A stretch of DNA of 64,000 nt, from contig CM070899.1 of the NCBI GenBank assembly GCA_036417435.1, positions 171,397,494-171,461,493 on the forward strand. The letters run 5' to 3'. Under the pieces are notes generated by a model. The model did not search any database. It saw nothing but the letters and a program-made list of their open reading frames with translations, and was not told where the DNA came from. Shown in pieces: positions 1-12,000 of this stretch. Both the position numbers and the translations under genes were made by a program. The DNA is from Inia geoffrensis. Taxonomy: Eukaryota > Chordata > Mammalia > Artiodactyla > Iniidae. Position 1 is the stretch's first letter. The number at the start of each line of letters is the position of its first letter.

Positions 1-584
1 ACCTGTCCTTAGCCCTCGCCGGGCAGGTGGGGGTCTGCTCGAGTATTTGAATGGTCACAGTGGGATTCACTTGGAGTGATTTTTCCACAATCCACAACTC
101 TCAAAGGACCCTTGGCCCTGTATTCAGTATTCTGTAGACTCTCTAGAAGAGCTGTGTCTAGTAGATGTTGGCAAGTGCGTGTTGACTTCACACCTGCCAC
201 AGCAGAACAGAAAGGGGACCCCAAATCAGTGAAAGGGCCAAGGTAGCCCTTGGAAGCACTGTTTTCTCTGCTCTTGGGGCTGCCTGGGTGTTGCCCATGG
301 GCCTGGAGGGAGCTCAGGAGCCTGACAGCACCCACCCTGTTCCCAAGTTCTGTCTTAGCAAAGGATTTGGGGACACTGAGTTTTTATGTCCGGATTTAGT
401 AGCCAGTGCACATTTTTATAAGCCCCTGGTCACTCCCATAATGGCCTCAGGCCAGCCCTCCCCTCCCCCAGGAGGCCGGGAGGCAACCATGCAGCCAGAC
501 CAGAACCACTCTCTCCTACCCTCAGGGACCACAGGAAAGCAACCCCCGAATGAAATCTTTAACGGTTAGGAAGTTTTTTCGTTG
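1..584. other. Intron, no recognisable feature
   Basis: Moderately GC-rich intronic sequence. Open frames on both strands (for example 9-335 minus and 288-569 plus) show no recognisable protein similarity and no splice context. I see nothing else. Confidence 0.5.
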
Positions 585-600
585 CTGACTGATGTATCTT

Positions 601-892
601 TTTTTTTTTTTAATGAATAATTATTTAATTTTTGGCTGCGTTGGGTGGGTCTTCGTTGCTGCACACGGTCTTTCTCTAGTTGCGGCTCGTGGGGGCTACT
701 CTTCGTTGCGGTGCGTGCGCTTCGCATTGCGGTGGCTTCTCTTGTTGCGGAGCACGGGCTCTAGAGCGCAGGCTCAGTAGTTGTGGCGCACCGGCTTAGT
801 TGCTCCGCGGGCATGGGGGATCTTCCCGGACCAGGGCTTGAACCCGTGTCCCCTGCATTGGCAGGCAGATTCCTAACCACAGGGAAGTCCCA
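601..892 (-). mobile_element. Long CHR-type SINE (antisense to PARD3)
   Basis: A poly-T/AT tail at the left and 'ccacagggaagtccc' (the reversed tRNA-like head) at the right show a minus-strand element of the long subtype ('tttggctgcgttggg' tail). It is flanked by a 16-bp target-site duplication with one mismatch, CTGACTGATGTATCTT at 585-600 and CTGACTGAGGTATCTT at 893-908. The reading frame through it (592-780) is not a gene. Confidence 0.93.
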
Positions 893-908
893 CTGACTGA
901 GGTATCTT

Positions 909-1737
909 AACTAAGAAAAATTTAGGTTCCCACTTTGGGGGCATGTGCGCATGCGTGCAGGGAGGGAGGCGGGGCGGTTGCAATGATAGCGTGAAGACCT
1001 GTCCTCCAGGTGCACGCCGGGCTGATGCTGTTGGGAGGAGGGGCAAAGTGGAGTGGGAGAAAGGGAATCCAGGAATCCCACTGGCGTCCTGAGCTCCTGC
1101 AGGCCCGCTGTCGGCGCTGCTGCCGGCGGGGGAAGGGCCGACTCTTCTCGGAGTGTCCGCGGGCTCCAGGCTCTCTCCTGTGGCCTGGTTAGGCGGGGGG
1201 TGCACCGATGGCCGGGTGCTGATGGAGAGGGACGGGAGCCCTGCCCGGCTGTGCAGTTCTGGTGGCTGTGTCCCTGCAGTGAAACCCTCTGCTCCCCTTG
1301 CCTCTTGGGTATTTCATCCCCGGCTGCTTTTCCTTAATCCTGTCGTGTATTTGTCCTTCCTTTAAACTTTCCTTAATTGCCCCTTCCCGAGTCAGCCCTC
1401 TGCCGCTGGATTGGATGGATTTGAGGAGTTGGCGCCCTTCGAGGAGCAGCCACGGGGCATAGGACCCTGGGCAGTGAGAACGGGGTTGGGTGGAGGCTAG
1501 AGGCTTCTTGGGGTGGGGTTGGGGGGGAGGCACGGAGGCACCCGAGTGTGGAGCATATTGGAGGAGCCGTCGGTGTGAATGGTCAGCAGGGCGCCAGGAT
1601 GGGTGCGGCAGGAGGAGACTGTTCTAGGAGATGGGGTTAGAGAGACGCCTTCAGTGCCCGTGGCTGCAGGCCTTGACCTCGAGACATCTCGCCTTCTGTT
1701 TAAACCTTCTGTTTAATTCTTTGGAGGGCTTTTATTT
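909..1737. other. GC-rich intronic patch
   Basis: This stretch, especially about 930-1250, is clearly richer in G+C and CpG than its surroundings ('gcgcatgcgtgcaggg', 'gctgtcggcgctgctgccggcggg'). No exon, known repeat or promoter element could be assigned. Overlapping open frames on both strands reflect base composition only. Confidence 0.45.
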
Positions 1738-1920
1738 ACTGTTTTAAATTGAGATAACTGTAGACTCACATGCAGTTGTGAGAAACAATATAGAGGGACC
1801 CTTTGTATATTTCCCTTACTGGTAAGATTTTGAAACACTGTAGTATTAGATGACAGCAACACTGAAACAACCTATTAATCTTATTCACATACGCCCACTT
1901 TTACTTGTACTCATGTGAGT
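1738..1920 (-). mobile_element. Old L1-type fragment, minus strand
   Basis: 'taaattgagataactgtaga' followed by '...cacatgcagttgtgagaaa' and '...cttattcacatacgcccac' resembles the reverse complement of an old mammalian L1 non-coding region as I remember it. It is diverged and without identifiable ends or duplication. Confidence 0.5.
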
Positions 1921-3014
1921 ATTTGGAGGGCTCCTGATCAGGGTGGTTGTGTTATCGGTTTCAGCTTGAGAAAGAATTCTAATGATGCCAGTTTCGTATG
2001 CCTCAGAAAAATTCTTGGTTTTCTCTTGTAAATGTTCATATGACATTAGAACATTGCATGTATGTTTTCCCCTTGACTCTCTTTTCTCTCTTTTCCCTCC
2101 TCATATGTGTCTAAGATTCAGGGGGACCAGTGAACGCATCCTCTCATCTATGGAAGTGGGTTTTAAACTCAATCTTTCCAGGGAATCACCTGTTATCTCT
2201 AGTGAAGTGGAAGCATATTGTGGCTTTGACACGTCTTAGTTCTTCCTGGACAGCAGTGCGGTCAGCTCCAAATGGCACGGATGAAGAGTCTATTGACAGG
2301 CACTCCAGGGACAGCTGGGTCACAGAGGAGCAGTGTGACCTTTGACCCAGCCCTACAGTCTGTCCAGGCCTCAGTGCACTTATCTGTAAATGTGATATTT
2401 CAATTTATCTCTAAGGCGCCTTCCAACTATAGTATTCTTTATTTATTGCTTGCACATATATAATATATATATAATAACAGGGTGATAAAGTCATTTTATA
2501 TCCATCCTTCCCTCTGAGTCATTCATTGTTTTTTTCAAGCTTATTTCCTGCATTGCCTTCTCTAGATTCCTTCCAAGGATTTTATCTCAGTAAGTGAAAC
2601 ACTGACAAATACCTTTATAAAAAGGGACAACTTATATTGGAAGGTGGACTTTGCAATCCTGATGCCAGGTTTTTCTCCCCGTGGCGTGTGTTAATAACTT
2701 GGTTCTTCTCTCTGTGAGATGTGTCTTTAGGAAATGTGTAATTGCCCCAAAGATGGGGGAGACAGTCTTCATTTTGCATGAAGAGCGATGATGCTGTTTG
2801 CATCGTATGTTCTCATAGAACTTGTGTCACTGCATACATTTTACTTTTAGATTTGGTTAAATACCTTGATGACTGCTGCCTGTCTTATGGAAAATGTTTC
2901 TTCATTGCCTTGAGTGGGTAAATAATTTAAAAATCACTTGAAGAATAAAAGAAGAGAAACATTGGGAAAGTTGATTAGGTGTAGGGGTGCAATGTGTAAC
3001 GGTTAAAAATGTAT
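1921..3014. other. Intron with a MIR-like remnant and otherwise no feature
   Basis: About 2262-2440 looks like a minus-strand MIR remnant ('...cagtgtgaccttt', '...cctcagtgcacttatctgtaaatg'). An AT microsatellite-like stretch lies at 2455-2476. The rest is featureless to me. Confidence 0.4.
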
Positions 3015-3021
3015 GTATCTG

Positions 3022-3228
3022 GGGCTTCCCTGGTGGCACAGTGGTTGAGAGTCCGCCTGACGATGCAGGGGACACGGGTTCATGCCCCGGTCCGGGAAGA
3101 TCCCACATGCCGTGGAGCGGCTGGGCCCGTGAGCCATGGCCGCTGAGCCTGCGCGTCTGGAGCCTGTGCTCCGCAGCGGGAGAGGCCACAACAGTGAGAG
3201 GCCCAAGTACCGCAAAAAAAAAAAAAAA
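3022..3228 (+). mobile_element. Short CHR-type SINE, plus strand
   Basis: The element reads from 'ggcttccctggtggcacag' through tRNA-like A- and B-box regions to 'taccgc' and an A-tail at 3214-3228. It is one of only three plus-strand copies. The short sequence GTATCTG flanks both ends (3015-3021 and 3229-3235), giving a 7-bp duplication that may extend into A-rich flanks. Confidence 0.93.
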
Positions 3229-3235
3229 GTATCTG

Positions 3236-4228
3236 CCCCTTTAGTATTTGTTCTAATTCATTATTAGATGTTCCATTTTCCCACTTATTTAAAAGGCACC
3301 TAATCTAGAGAAGCAAATCAATATTTACAGTGCATTAGTGCCACAGAGAATTTGAGATCTTGTGATGAGGGTTTATTGCTGTTTTATCCACTCTTCAAAG
3401 GAAGGCACACATCAAACAGCTATCCGGGACCCGGTGACATCGCGCCCACCCCCCATGTGCTTCATCCAGTAGCTTAATTATTGAAGATCCTCATCTTTGA
3501 ATTTTCTTGTTAATATTTCAGAGGCTATACTTTGAAAATGTATATATTAAATAACTCAGAAGATTATGAGGAGAGAAAGTTTTATTATCATGTTTTGAAA
3601 GGCATTGATTTTCCTAAAATGGAGGGTGAGGAATCGTAATAATAATGACCAAATTACCTGAAATGAGAAGCTCCCATTATTTCTAATTGCTCTGAAGAAC
3701 ACAAATTACATCAGATTATTAGTAATGCTGAAATAAGCTGCAAGCCCCAGAAATATGGAGCAAATTATAGGCAAAAAGGCCGTATTTGTATTTTATTTCT
3801 CTGAGGCCAAGACAAAATTGCATTCTTTCTGCAATATTATGCTTTATCAGTACAGTGAGAGGTGGGGAGCTTGTCAGATGAATCAGGCAGTTGTGTTTTG
3901 TGCTTCTTTTTGTTGATAAGACCAGACGCTTGGAAGAATCTCTTTCCTTAAAATCAAGTTCGGTTCATCCAAAGACCTCACGCCAGTTGTGGCTACTTCT
4001 GCACTGTTACCCACAACTCTGTGCATCTTCATCCTCCTTTGTTGCTTGTAGTACTTTCACTTATTTAGAGGCAACTGGTAATTCCTGTTGATACTATTTT
4101 GAAATGCTTTTCTATTTTTTTCTAGTACATCTTCATAAATTGTTTTAAGTTCTGTTAGGATGAGGTTTGGTGGATGAATACTAGTGTAGAAGTGTATCCA
4201 ATGTGGAATCACACAATTATTAGCATTA
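3236..4228. other. AT-rich intronic sequence, possible conserved non-coding element
   Basis: No repeat was recognised here. Between about 3610 and 3860 the sequence has many TAAT/ATTA cores, few CpG and no repeat signature, a texture often seen in conserved non-coding elements. That is an impression only. A small frame at 3891-4091 has no recognisable product. Confidence 0.35.
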
Positions 4229-4328
4229 AAAGGATCTTCTGTCCCCATTAGTGCAGCCTCTGGTTTTATAGATGGGGAGACTGAGGTCCAGTGAGGTGAA
4301 CCAACGTGCCAGGGTTATGCGTTCAGGC
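4229..4328 (+). mobile_element. MIR fragment
   Basis: 'tccccattagtgcagcctct' and 'gatggggagactgaggtcca' match the conserved MIR core region around '...gatgaggaaactgaggc'. It abuts the hAT-like element to its right, which may have inserted into it. Confidence 0.6.
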
Positions 4329-5670
4329 CAGTGGTTCTTAATGTGTGTGGTCTGTGGGTCCTTTACATCAGTAAGGCCATTTCAGGGAGACTGTTAGGCA
4401 AAACTCTTTTCATGGTGTTCCAGAAACATTTGTGTTGTTCACTGGGTTGACATCTGCGCCAGTGGTGCCCAGACATTGACGGGTAAGAGGCAGGTTCCTT
4501 GGCACAAAGTGAGATGGTAGCACCAAATGTATTCTTCACCCAACACACCCGCAGTTTAAGGAAAAAAGCCATTTTATCTACTGTTCTCGATGAAGCAGCA
4601 AAATGATGACTTTAAAAAAATCCTGACCCTTGAGTACACAATTTAATATTTTGTGTGATAGCATAGATGGTAGGCATAAAGTACTTGTACATATTGAAGA
4701 TCAGTGGTTTATTGAGAAAAACTTTCATGTGATAGTTTGAGTTGTAAGCTGAGGTAACCATTTTTAGTGGAACACTATTTTTGTTTGAAAGGAGGCTGGA
4801 AAAACTGTGCTTATTCAGACTTCGGTGTCTGGCAGGGTTTCTAGAAAATGGATGAAGTGAGTCTGTCACTGCATGGCAAATGACTGACAATATTTGTTGC
4901 CAAAGATAACATTCAAGCTTTCTAGTAGAATTAGACTTTGGAAAAACTTATATCCCACTGTGAGCATGACAACTTCCCAGTACTTAATGATTTTTCTGAT
5001 GGAATTGGTAATGATATTCACATATGTGATTTTCTGATATAAAGAAATATATCAACATTCAGAAGATTGGCAAAACCCAATTAATAATATATTCCAAGTA
5101 AGTAATGTTACAAAATTTGTCACGGGTAAAAAGATCCATTCCAGGTGTAAGACAGACAAATGTAACGAAGAACGGGAAGTTTACATTCCATATTGTAGCT
5201 AACCTTTGAGAAACTAATTTTTCAAGTTTTGATGTGCTATCAGAGAAGAAGATTTACAGTTATCTGAAAAGATTACTAACATTTGATCTCCTCTCCCAGC
5301 TAAATATTTGTGGAGCTTGTTTTCTCTTCGTATACTAGGTCACATTGCAGCAGGTTGAATGCAGAAGCAGCAGTGAGAACCCAGATGTCTGCTACCAAGC
5401 AAAATGCGAAAAAGTGCTGCTACCCCACTACATATGCTTTATTTTGTAAAATTGTTTTCACAGAATCCTGCTGTTTATATTAACATGTAACAGGTTTATT
5501 ATTGTTAACTTAAGAACGAATAAATAACTATTAAAAATTTTTTTCATTTTCACTTCCAGTATGGTAAATATCCCTAGCTATAACCCACATAAACAAAAGC
5601 TCTTTGGGGTCCTCAGTAATTTTTCGAATGTGCGAAAGGGTCCTGGGGTCAGGGTTGAGAAATACCAGTG
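4329..5670. mobile_element. Old hAT (Charlie-like) non-autonomous DNA transposon, about 1.3 kb
   Basis: The left end 'cagtggttcttaatgtgtg' and the reverse complement of the right end, 'cactggtatttctcaacc', resemble the CAGTGGTTCTCAA-type termini of mammalian hAT elements. The right 100 bp ('ataacccacataaacaaaag' then 'ctctttggggtcctcag') closely resembles the end of a mammalian Charlie-group element I recall. No open transposase frame is visible; the minus-strand frame at 4612-4890 lacks transposase motifs. I could not identify an 8-bp target-site duplication, so the exact ends and subfamily are uncertain. Confidence 0.6.
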
Positions 5671-6213
5671 TAGGCGGGTGTCGCTTGGGGCATGCTACAT
5701 CATCTTATACATCATACTTCCTCTATTGAACCAGTAGAGGTTTTTTTCTTTCCTTCTCCTATTTTAGCATTTTTGAAATTGGGGCTCCAGTTGTTTCAGT
5801 CTGTATGTGTAGCTGATGTAATAGTTTTTAACCCTCCCAAATCTAATGATGCTATTAGTTAAAATCGGTGTTTGATTTCTAGGTGTAAGTAATTTTACTG
5901 TGAAAACAACAAAATTCTTCCCTTTTACAAAATTGAGACTAATGTTTATATCTGCAAGTAGCTAGAAGTGGAGTTTGTTTTCCAATGAATGGTTGAATAA
6001 TAGAATTAATTTCATGATTTCGGTGGTGATGGAGCACTGACCCAGGCGCCTCAAGTTCTGGACAGGAAACTGTCCCAGCGCTCCTCCTGTCACCTCTCCG
6101 AACCTCCGCTTACTGATCTGTGAAGCAAGTTGCATGTTCCTCCATTGGGAGTAACGTTAAAAACAAAAAAAATTTAGATCCTTTCAAGTCACTGTTTTTT
6201 TAATGTTATTTAA

Positions 6214-6215
<2 letters not shown>

Positions 6216-6252
<37 letters not shown>
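6216..6252. repeat. (TG)n microsatellite, about 18 units
   Basis: An uninterrupted TG run. Its length suggests it is polymorphic. Confidence 0.97.
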
Positions 6253-6255
<3 letters not shown>

Positions 6256-7289
6256 AACTGGATGAAAATGACATAATTTTCACACAACTATAAAACCAAG
6301 AAGAAATTATAAACCAATAAAAATGTAGATTTTCACCATCAGTGTGAGACACTGTCTAAATCGTAGGCAGTATGGCCGTGGACACATGGTGTGTTACAGG
6401 GTCTTTATATTTGGACCCAGTTTTGCTGCCCGTGTGCACTCTGATACTCTGTTCTTGCAGCTGAACAATTACAAGAAAACCGTAACTTCAGGATCATCAT
6501 GATGTCACTTGGCGTTCCTTTGTTGAGAACACGTTGTTTACTTTTTAAAATGAGTTCTGTTCTTTTCTCATTCGCCTGGTAATCAGATCTAGGACACCTT
6601 CCTGAATTTGACTGTGGTCACCACTGTAACCATGGGGTCTGAAACTGCACGGGGGTACTCAGTTACAGGATGGTGCAAATGAAAGATCCAGACTGTCCTT
6701 ATATTCATTTCTTTTATCACTATCACTAAAATGAAAACAAAAAGTGGAATGAATTGTGAGCAACTCGTAGGAAGGGCTGCCTAGTAGCACGTCTCCTGGG
6801 ACATCCTTTACGGTGTGGTTGATGTAGATGCTGCCTGGGGGCTGTGCCCCAGCATCTCCCCAGAAGGTGCAACCCAAGGGTCTGCAGTCCTGCTGTAACC
6901 CCCCTGGCCTCGAATCCTCTTTCTTTCCCTGCATGTAGAATTTTGAGAGTTACAGATACAAAGAGGTAGAGTGCTAATTATTTGTGTCTGTTTCAGACTA
7001 ACAGATTAACACAGAGATCATGTCCCTTCAGAAGATGATGATCCTAATTCATCTAATCTGAATCATGTCTGCAATGTATTTCTCTTGGGGAAATTTTCAA
7101 AAACAAGTTGAGTAAGCTGTTTTATTGTGCCCAAGTGAATTTGGTGAAATTTATAGTCCCTGAATATATTTGGGGGTTGAAATGGACTTTCATGTGGTTA
7201 TTTTATTATTGTGGGCACTACTTTTAGTCATTACCTCTGTACCATTTTTAAAGGCCTTTTGTGAACTAATAGTGCTTCTTTTAGACTTA

Positions 7290-7291
<2 letters not shown>

Positions 7292-7326
<35 letters not shown>
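7292..7326. repeat. (AC)n microsatellite, about 17 units
   Basis: An uninterrupted AC run. The overlapping open frames on both strands are repeat artefacts. Confidence 0.97.
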
Positions 7327-7327
<1 letters not shown>

Positions 7328-8645
7328 CTTGAGGGATACTACAGAATTCCTTAACAACTAAGTAATCAGTGACCCTGTTAATTGGAAAGCAACAGAGCTC
7401 ATATCTAAGGAGCATTATTGTAATTTCCCAGAAGTATTTTATTCTTCCTCCTCCCCACTTTATTGCTTTTCTGCTTACAGTTTTGAGTTTTGAATCTGGG
7501 AACAATTTTGTTAATTGAGAGGGAACTTTTTTATGGTAAGAGCATTGTACTATTAACATACATAGTTCCTTAGATGTACATTTTTGTGAACTTGTTTTGA
7601 GAGTGACTGTATAGTTCTTTGTTGTGTTTTATTTTTATTTTTTTGGTGCAGATTATAAGCAGCAAGAGCTGTCACAAGTTTTTACACACACTTTTTACAC
7701 ACTGAAAATTGAAAATTATTCTTCCCCATAATTTTCATATATGTGTTTCTCTCAGCAAGTTAAGATAACCACCAACGATATTAAATGTTCAGTATATTTT
7801 TTTCTCTGGTAGTGTTATTCAGGCTCTTTCTAGGTTATCAAATCCTTTATTGGAAGCAAACGTTAAATGCAATATTATTATGATTCATATGCTTCTGTTT
7901 TCTCTGGTTGTTTCTAATTTGCTTTAACATATTGGATTGACAGTGGTTTAAATATAACCTTCAATGTATGTAAATAGTCTATCTTTAGTTTCATATCCTC
8001 AAGGTTCTCCGTAGGCACACCACTGAGCAAATGCGTCAGTATTCCAAAAACGTTTCTCATGGTAAATGATGAGTTTACCCCTTCACTGCTAAAGCTGCTT
8101 TGTTAGAGCCTTTTTATAAATACCTAACTTGTATCCTAGTTTTTGAAAAGATTAAGCGTAATTTCATCTGAAATTTTTGTCTTATGTTTATTATGCTTTT
8201 CACTCTGTTGATGTGTGGGGCTTTTGGTTCTGATTCTCAGTGCTACAGACTCATGTGCCTTTATTCTTCTCTCTGGTTTTGTAGTTCTGTTCCTTTTCTG
8301 TAACAGTGATCACATCTGCTAGGATATTCTCAGTGCTACCATTACAAATTTTAGCCTGGGTTTGTTGTTGATTTTGTTAGAGTCATTGCAAACACACTCC
8401 TTTTTCATTTGAATACAGTTGCTAAAACACCATCTTTTATGTAATTGTGTATATGAGTATACGGCAGACACTACCTGCGTATTGGTGTACTGCTCTTAGG
8501 ATTTCCATTTTCTTAAGGATAAGAAACATGTCTGTGCTCTGTACTTTCTCATAATACTTTGTTAAACAAAGGAAATATTTTATTTAACAGATTTCTTTAA
8601 TAGCCGAGCCAAACCAATATCAGGATGATAAGAACAGCAGTGGTG

Positions 8646-8850
8646 ATTATTGTCACTCTCTATTGAGTGCACACCGTGTGTCAGACGCTGTCTTACGCAC
8701 TTTAGCTCATTCGGTCCTCCCGGTACCCTTAGGAGAGAATACTGTTTTATTGCTGTTTGTGTAGGAAGGGCCACAGGCAGAAGACAGGGAGGCCACTTGC
8801 CCGAGCCACACAGGTGACCAGGGTGAAGTGCAGATGCCATACCGGCCTTC
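8646..8850 (+). mobile_element. MIR element, plus strand
   Basis: 'tattgagtgcacaccgtgtg', then 'tcagacgctgtcttacgcac', 'agctcattcggtcctcccgg' and 'ccacttgcccgagccacaca' follow the MIR consensus order (growth from the 5' core to the gene-like 'cttgcccaaggtcacac' motif). It is diverged, as expected for an ancient SINE. Confidence 0.75.
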
Positions 8851-8901
8851 TCACTCCAGATATCCTGTAGGTACCATATTTCTTTCGCAGTGACGTTTTT
8901 A

Positions 8902-9131
8902 TTTATTTTTTTGTTTGTTTTTTGTTTTGTTTCGTTTTGCGGTACGCGGGCCTCTCACCGTTGTGGCCTCTCCCGTTGCGGAGCAACAGGCTCCGGACGC
9001 GCAGGCTCAGTGGCCACGGCTCACGGGCCCAGCCGCTCCGCGGCATGTGGGATCCTCCCGGACCGGGGCACAAGCCCGTGTCCCCTGCATCGGCAGGCGG
9101 GCTCTCAACCACCGCGCCACCAGGGAAGCCC
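8902..9131 (-). mobile_element. Short CHR-type SINE 168 bp upstream of PARD3 exon A
   Basis: A T-rich tail (8902-8937) is followed by 'gcggtacgcgggcctctcac' and ends at 'ccaccagggaagccc', so the element is minus strand. A perfect 16-bp duplication, CGCAGTGACGTTTTTA, flanks it at 8886-8901 and 9132-9147. Clean duplication and intact CpGs suggest a comparatively young insertion. Confidence 0.96.
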
Positions 9132-9252
9132 CGCAGTGACGTTTTTAAAGGGACTAAGGGAATTTCTATTTAGGAGGCTGGCCCACTGTCACCTTAAAGT
9201 GTTATTCTATTCTTTAATCTTTTGCTTTAACTACCTTTATCCTAATATGTAG

Positions 9253-11449
<2,197 letters not shown>

Positions 11450-11581
11450 TTTTGTTTTCTTTTTTGACCGTGCCATGTGGCATGTGGGATCTTAGTTCCT
11501 CAACCAGAGATTGAACCTGCGCCCCCTGCAGTGGAAGCGTGGAGTCGTAATCACTGGATAGCCAGGGAAGTCCCTCATTCG
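11450..11581 (-). mobile_element. Older CHR-related tRNA SINE
   Basis: 'gccatgtggcatgtgggatc' through 'ccctgcagtggaagcgtgga' to 'gccagggaagtccct' is a short, more diverged relative of the CHR SINEs on the minus strand. A 10-bp duplication TTCTCTTTTA occurs at 11440-11449 and 11582-11591. Confidence 0.8.
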
Positions 11582-11591
11582 TTCTCTTTTA

Positions 11592-11699
11592 AATAACATG
11601 TGTCTATCATTGTAAAAAATTGGGCAACTAGTAGAATAGAACAAAATTACATTATCCATAATTCCAAACTCATCAACAACCAGTACTAAGATATAAGTG

Positions 11700-11743
<44 letters not shown>

Positions 11744-12000
11744 AAGTTGGAGTCATTCTTTGTCTACATATTTGCATCCTGATTATTTCTACATCTTTTT
11801 CATCTCATAGGGATTTCCCCTGGTGTGAGTTTTGTTAGAAAATATTTTTAATGAACACCAAGTATTCCAGGGTAGAGTATACTTTATCATTCTCTTATTG
11901 TTGGCCATTTATACTATGTTTTTTCACATTATAAGTATCAGTACTGTAAGACAAACTTGAATATAATTTTGTTTTAAAAATGGTTACTTTACCCAACAAG
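11592..12000. mobile_element. Old L1-like remnant carrying a CA microsatellite
   Basis: 'attatccataattccaaact', 'gttggagtcattctttgtct' and 'attgttggccatttatacta' resemble an old mammalian L1-associated repeat I remember ('...cccataatcccaccacccag...' and '...attgttggacatttaggttg...'). The element is diverged and interrupted by (AC)n; assignment is tentative. Confidence 0.45.
11701..11740. repeat. (AC)n microsatellite, 20 units
   Basis: A perfect 40-bp AC run, the longest uninterrupted dinucleotide repeat in the window. Confidence 0.97.

Larger units (their letters stand above)
5671..8645. other. Intron with two microsatellites and a MIR remnant
   Basis: Apart from the two dinucleotide repeats listed separately, about 6025-6160 looks like a minus-strand MIR remnant ('cactgacccaggcgcctcaa', then 'ctccgcttactgatctgtga'). 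The remainder is T-rich sequence in which I recognise nothing. The minus-strand 91-codon frame at 6659-6934 has no recognisable product. Confidence 0.4.

Noticed and set aside
8890..9252. Repeated 'AVRGPLTVVASPVAEHRL' and 'HVGSSRTGA' peptides in many frames
   Set aside because: These similar peptides recur because the same SINE is translated in each frame; they are not a protein family.
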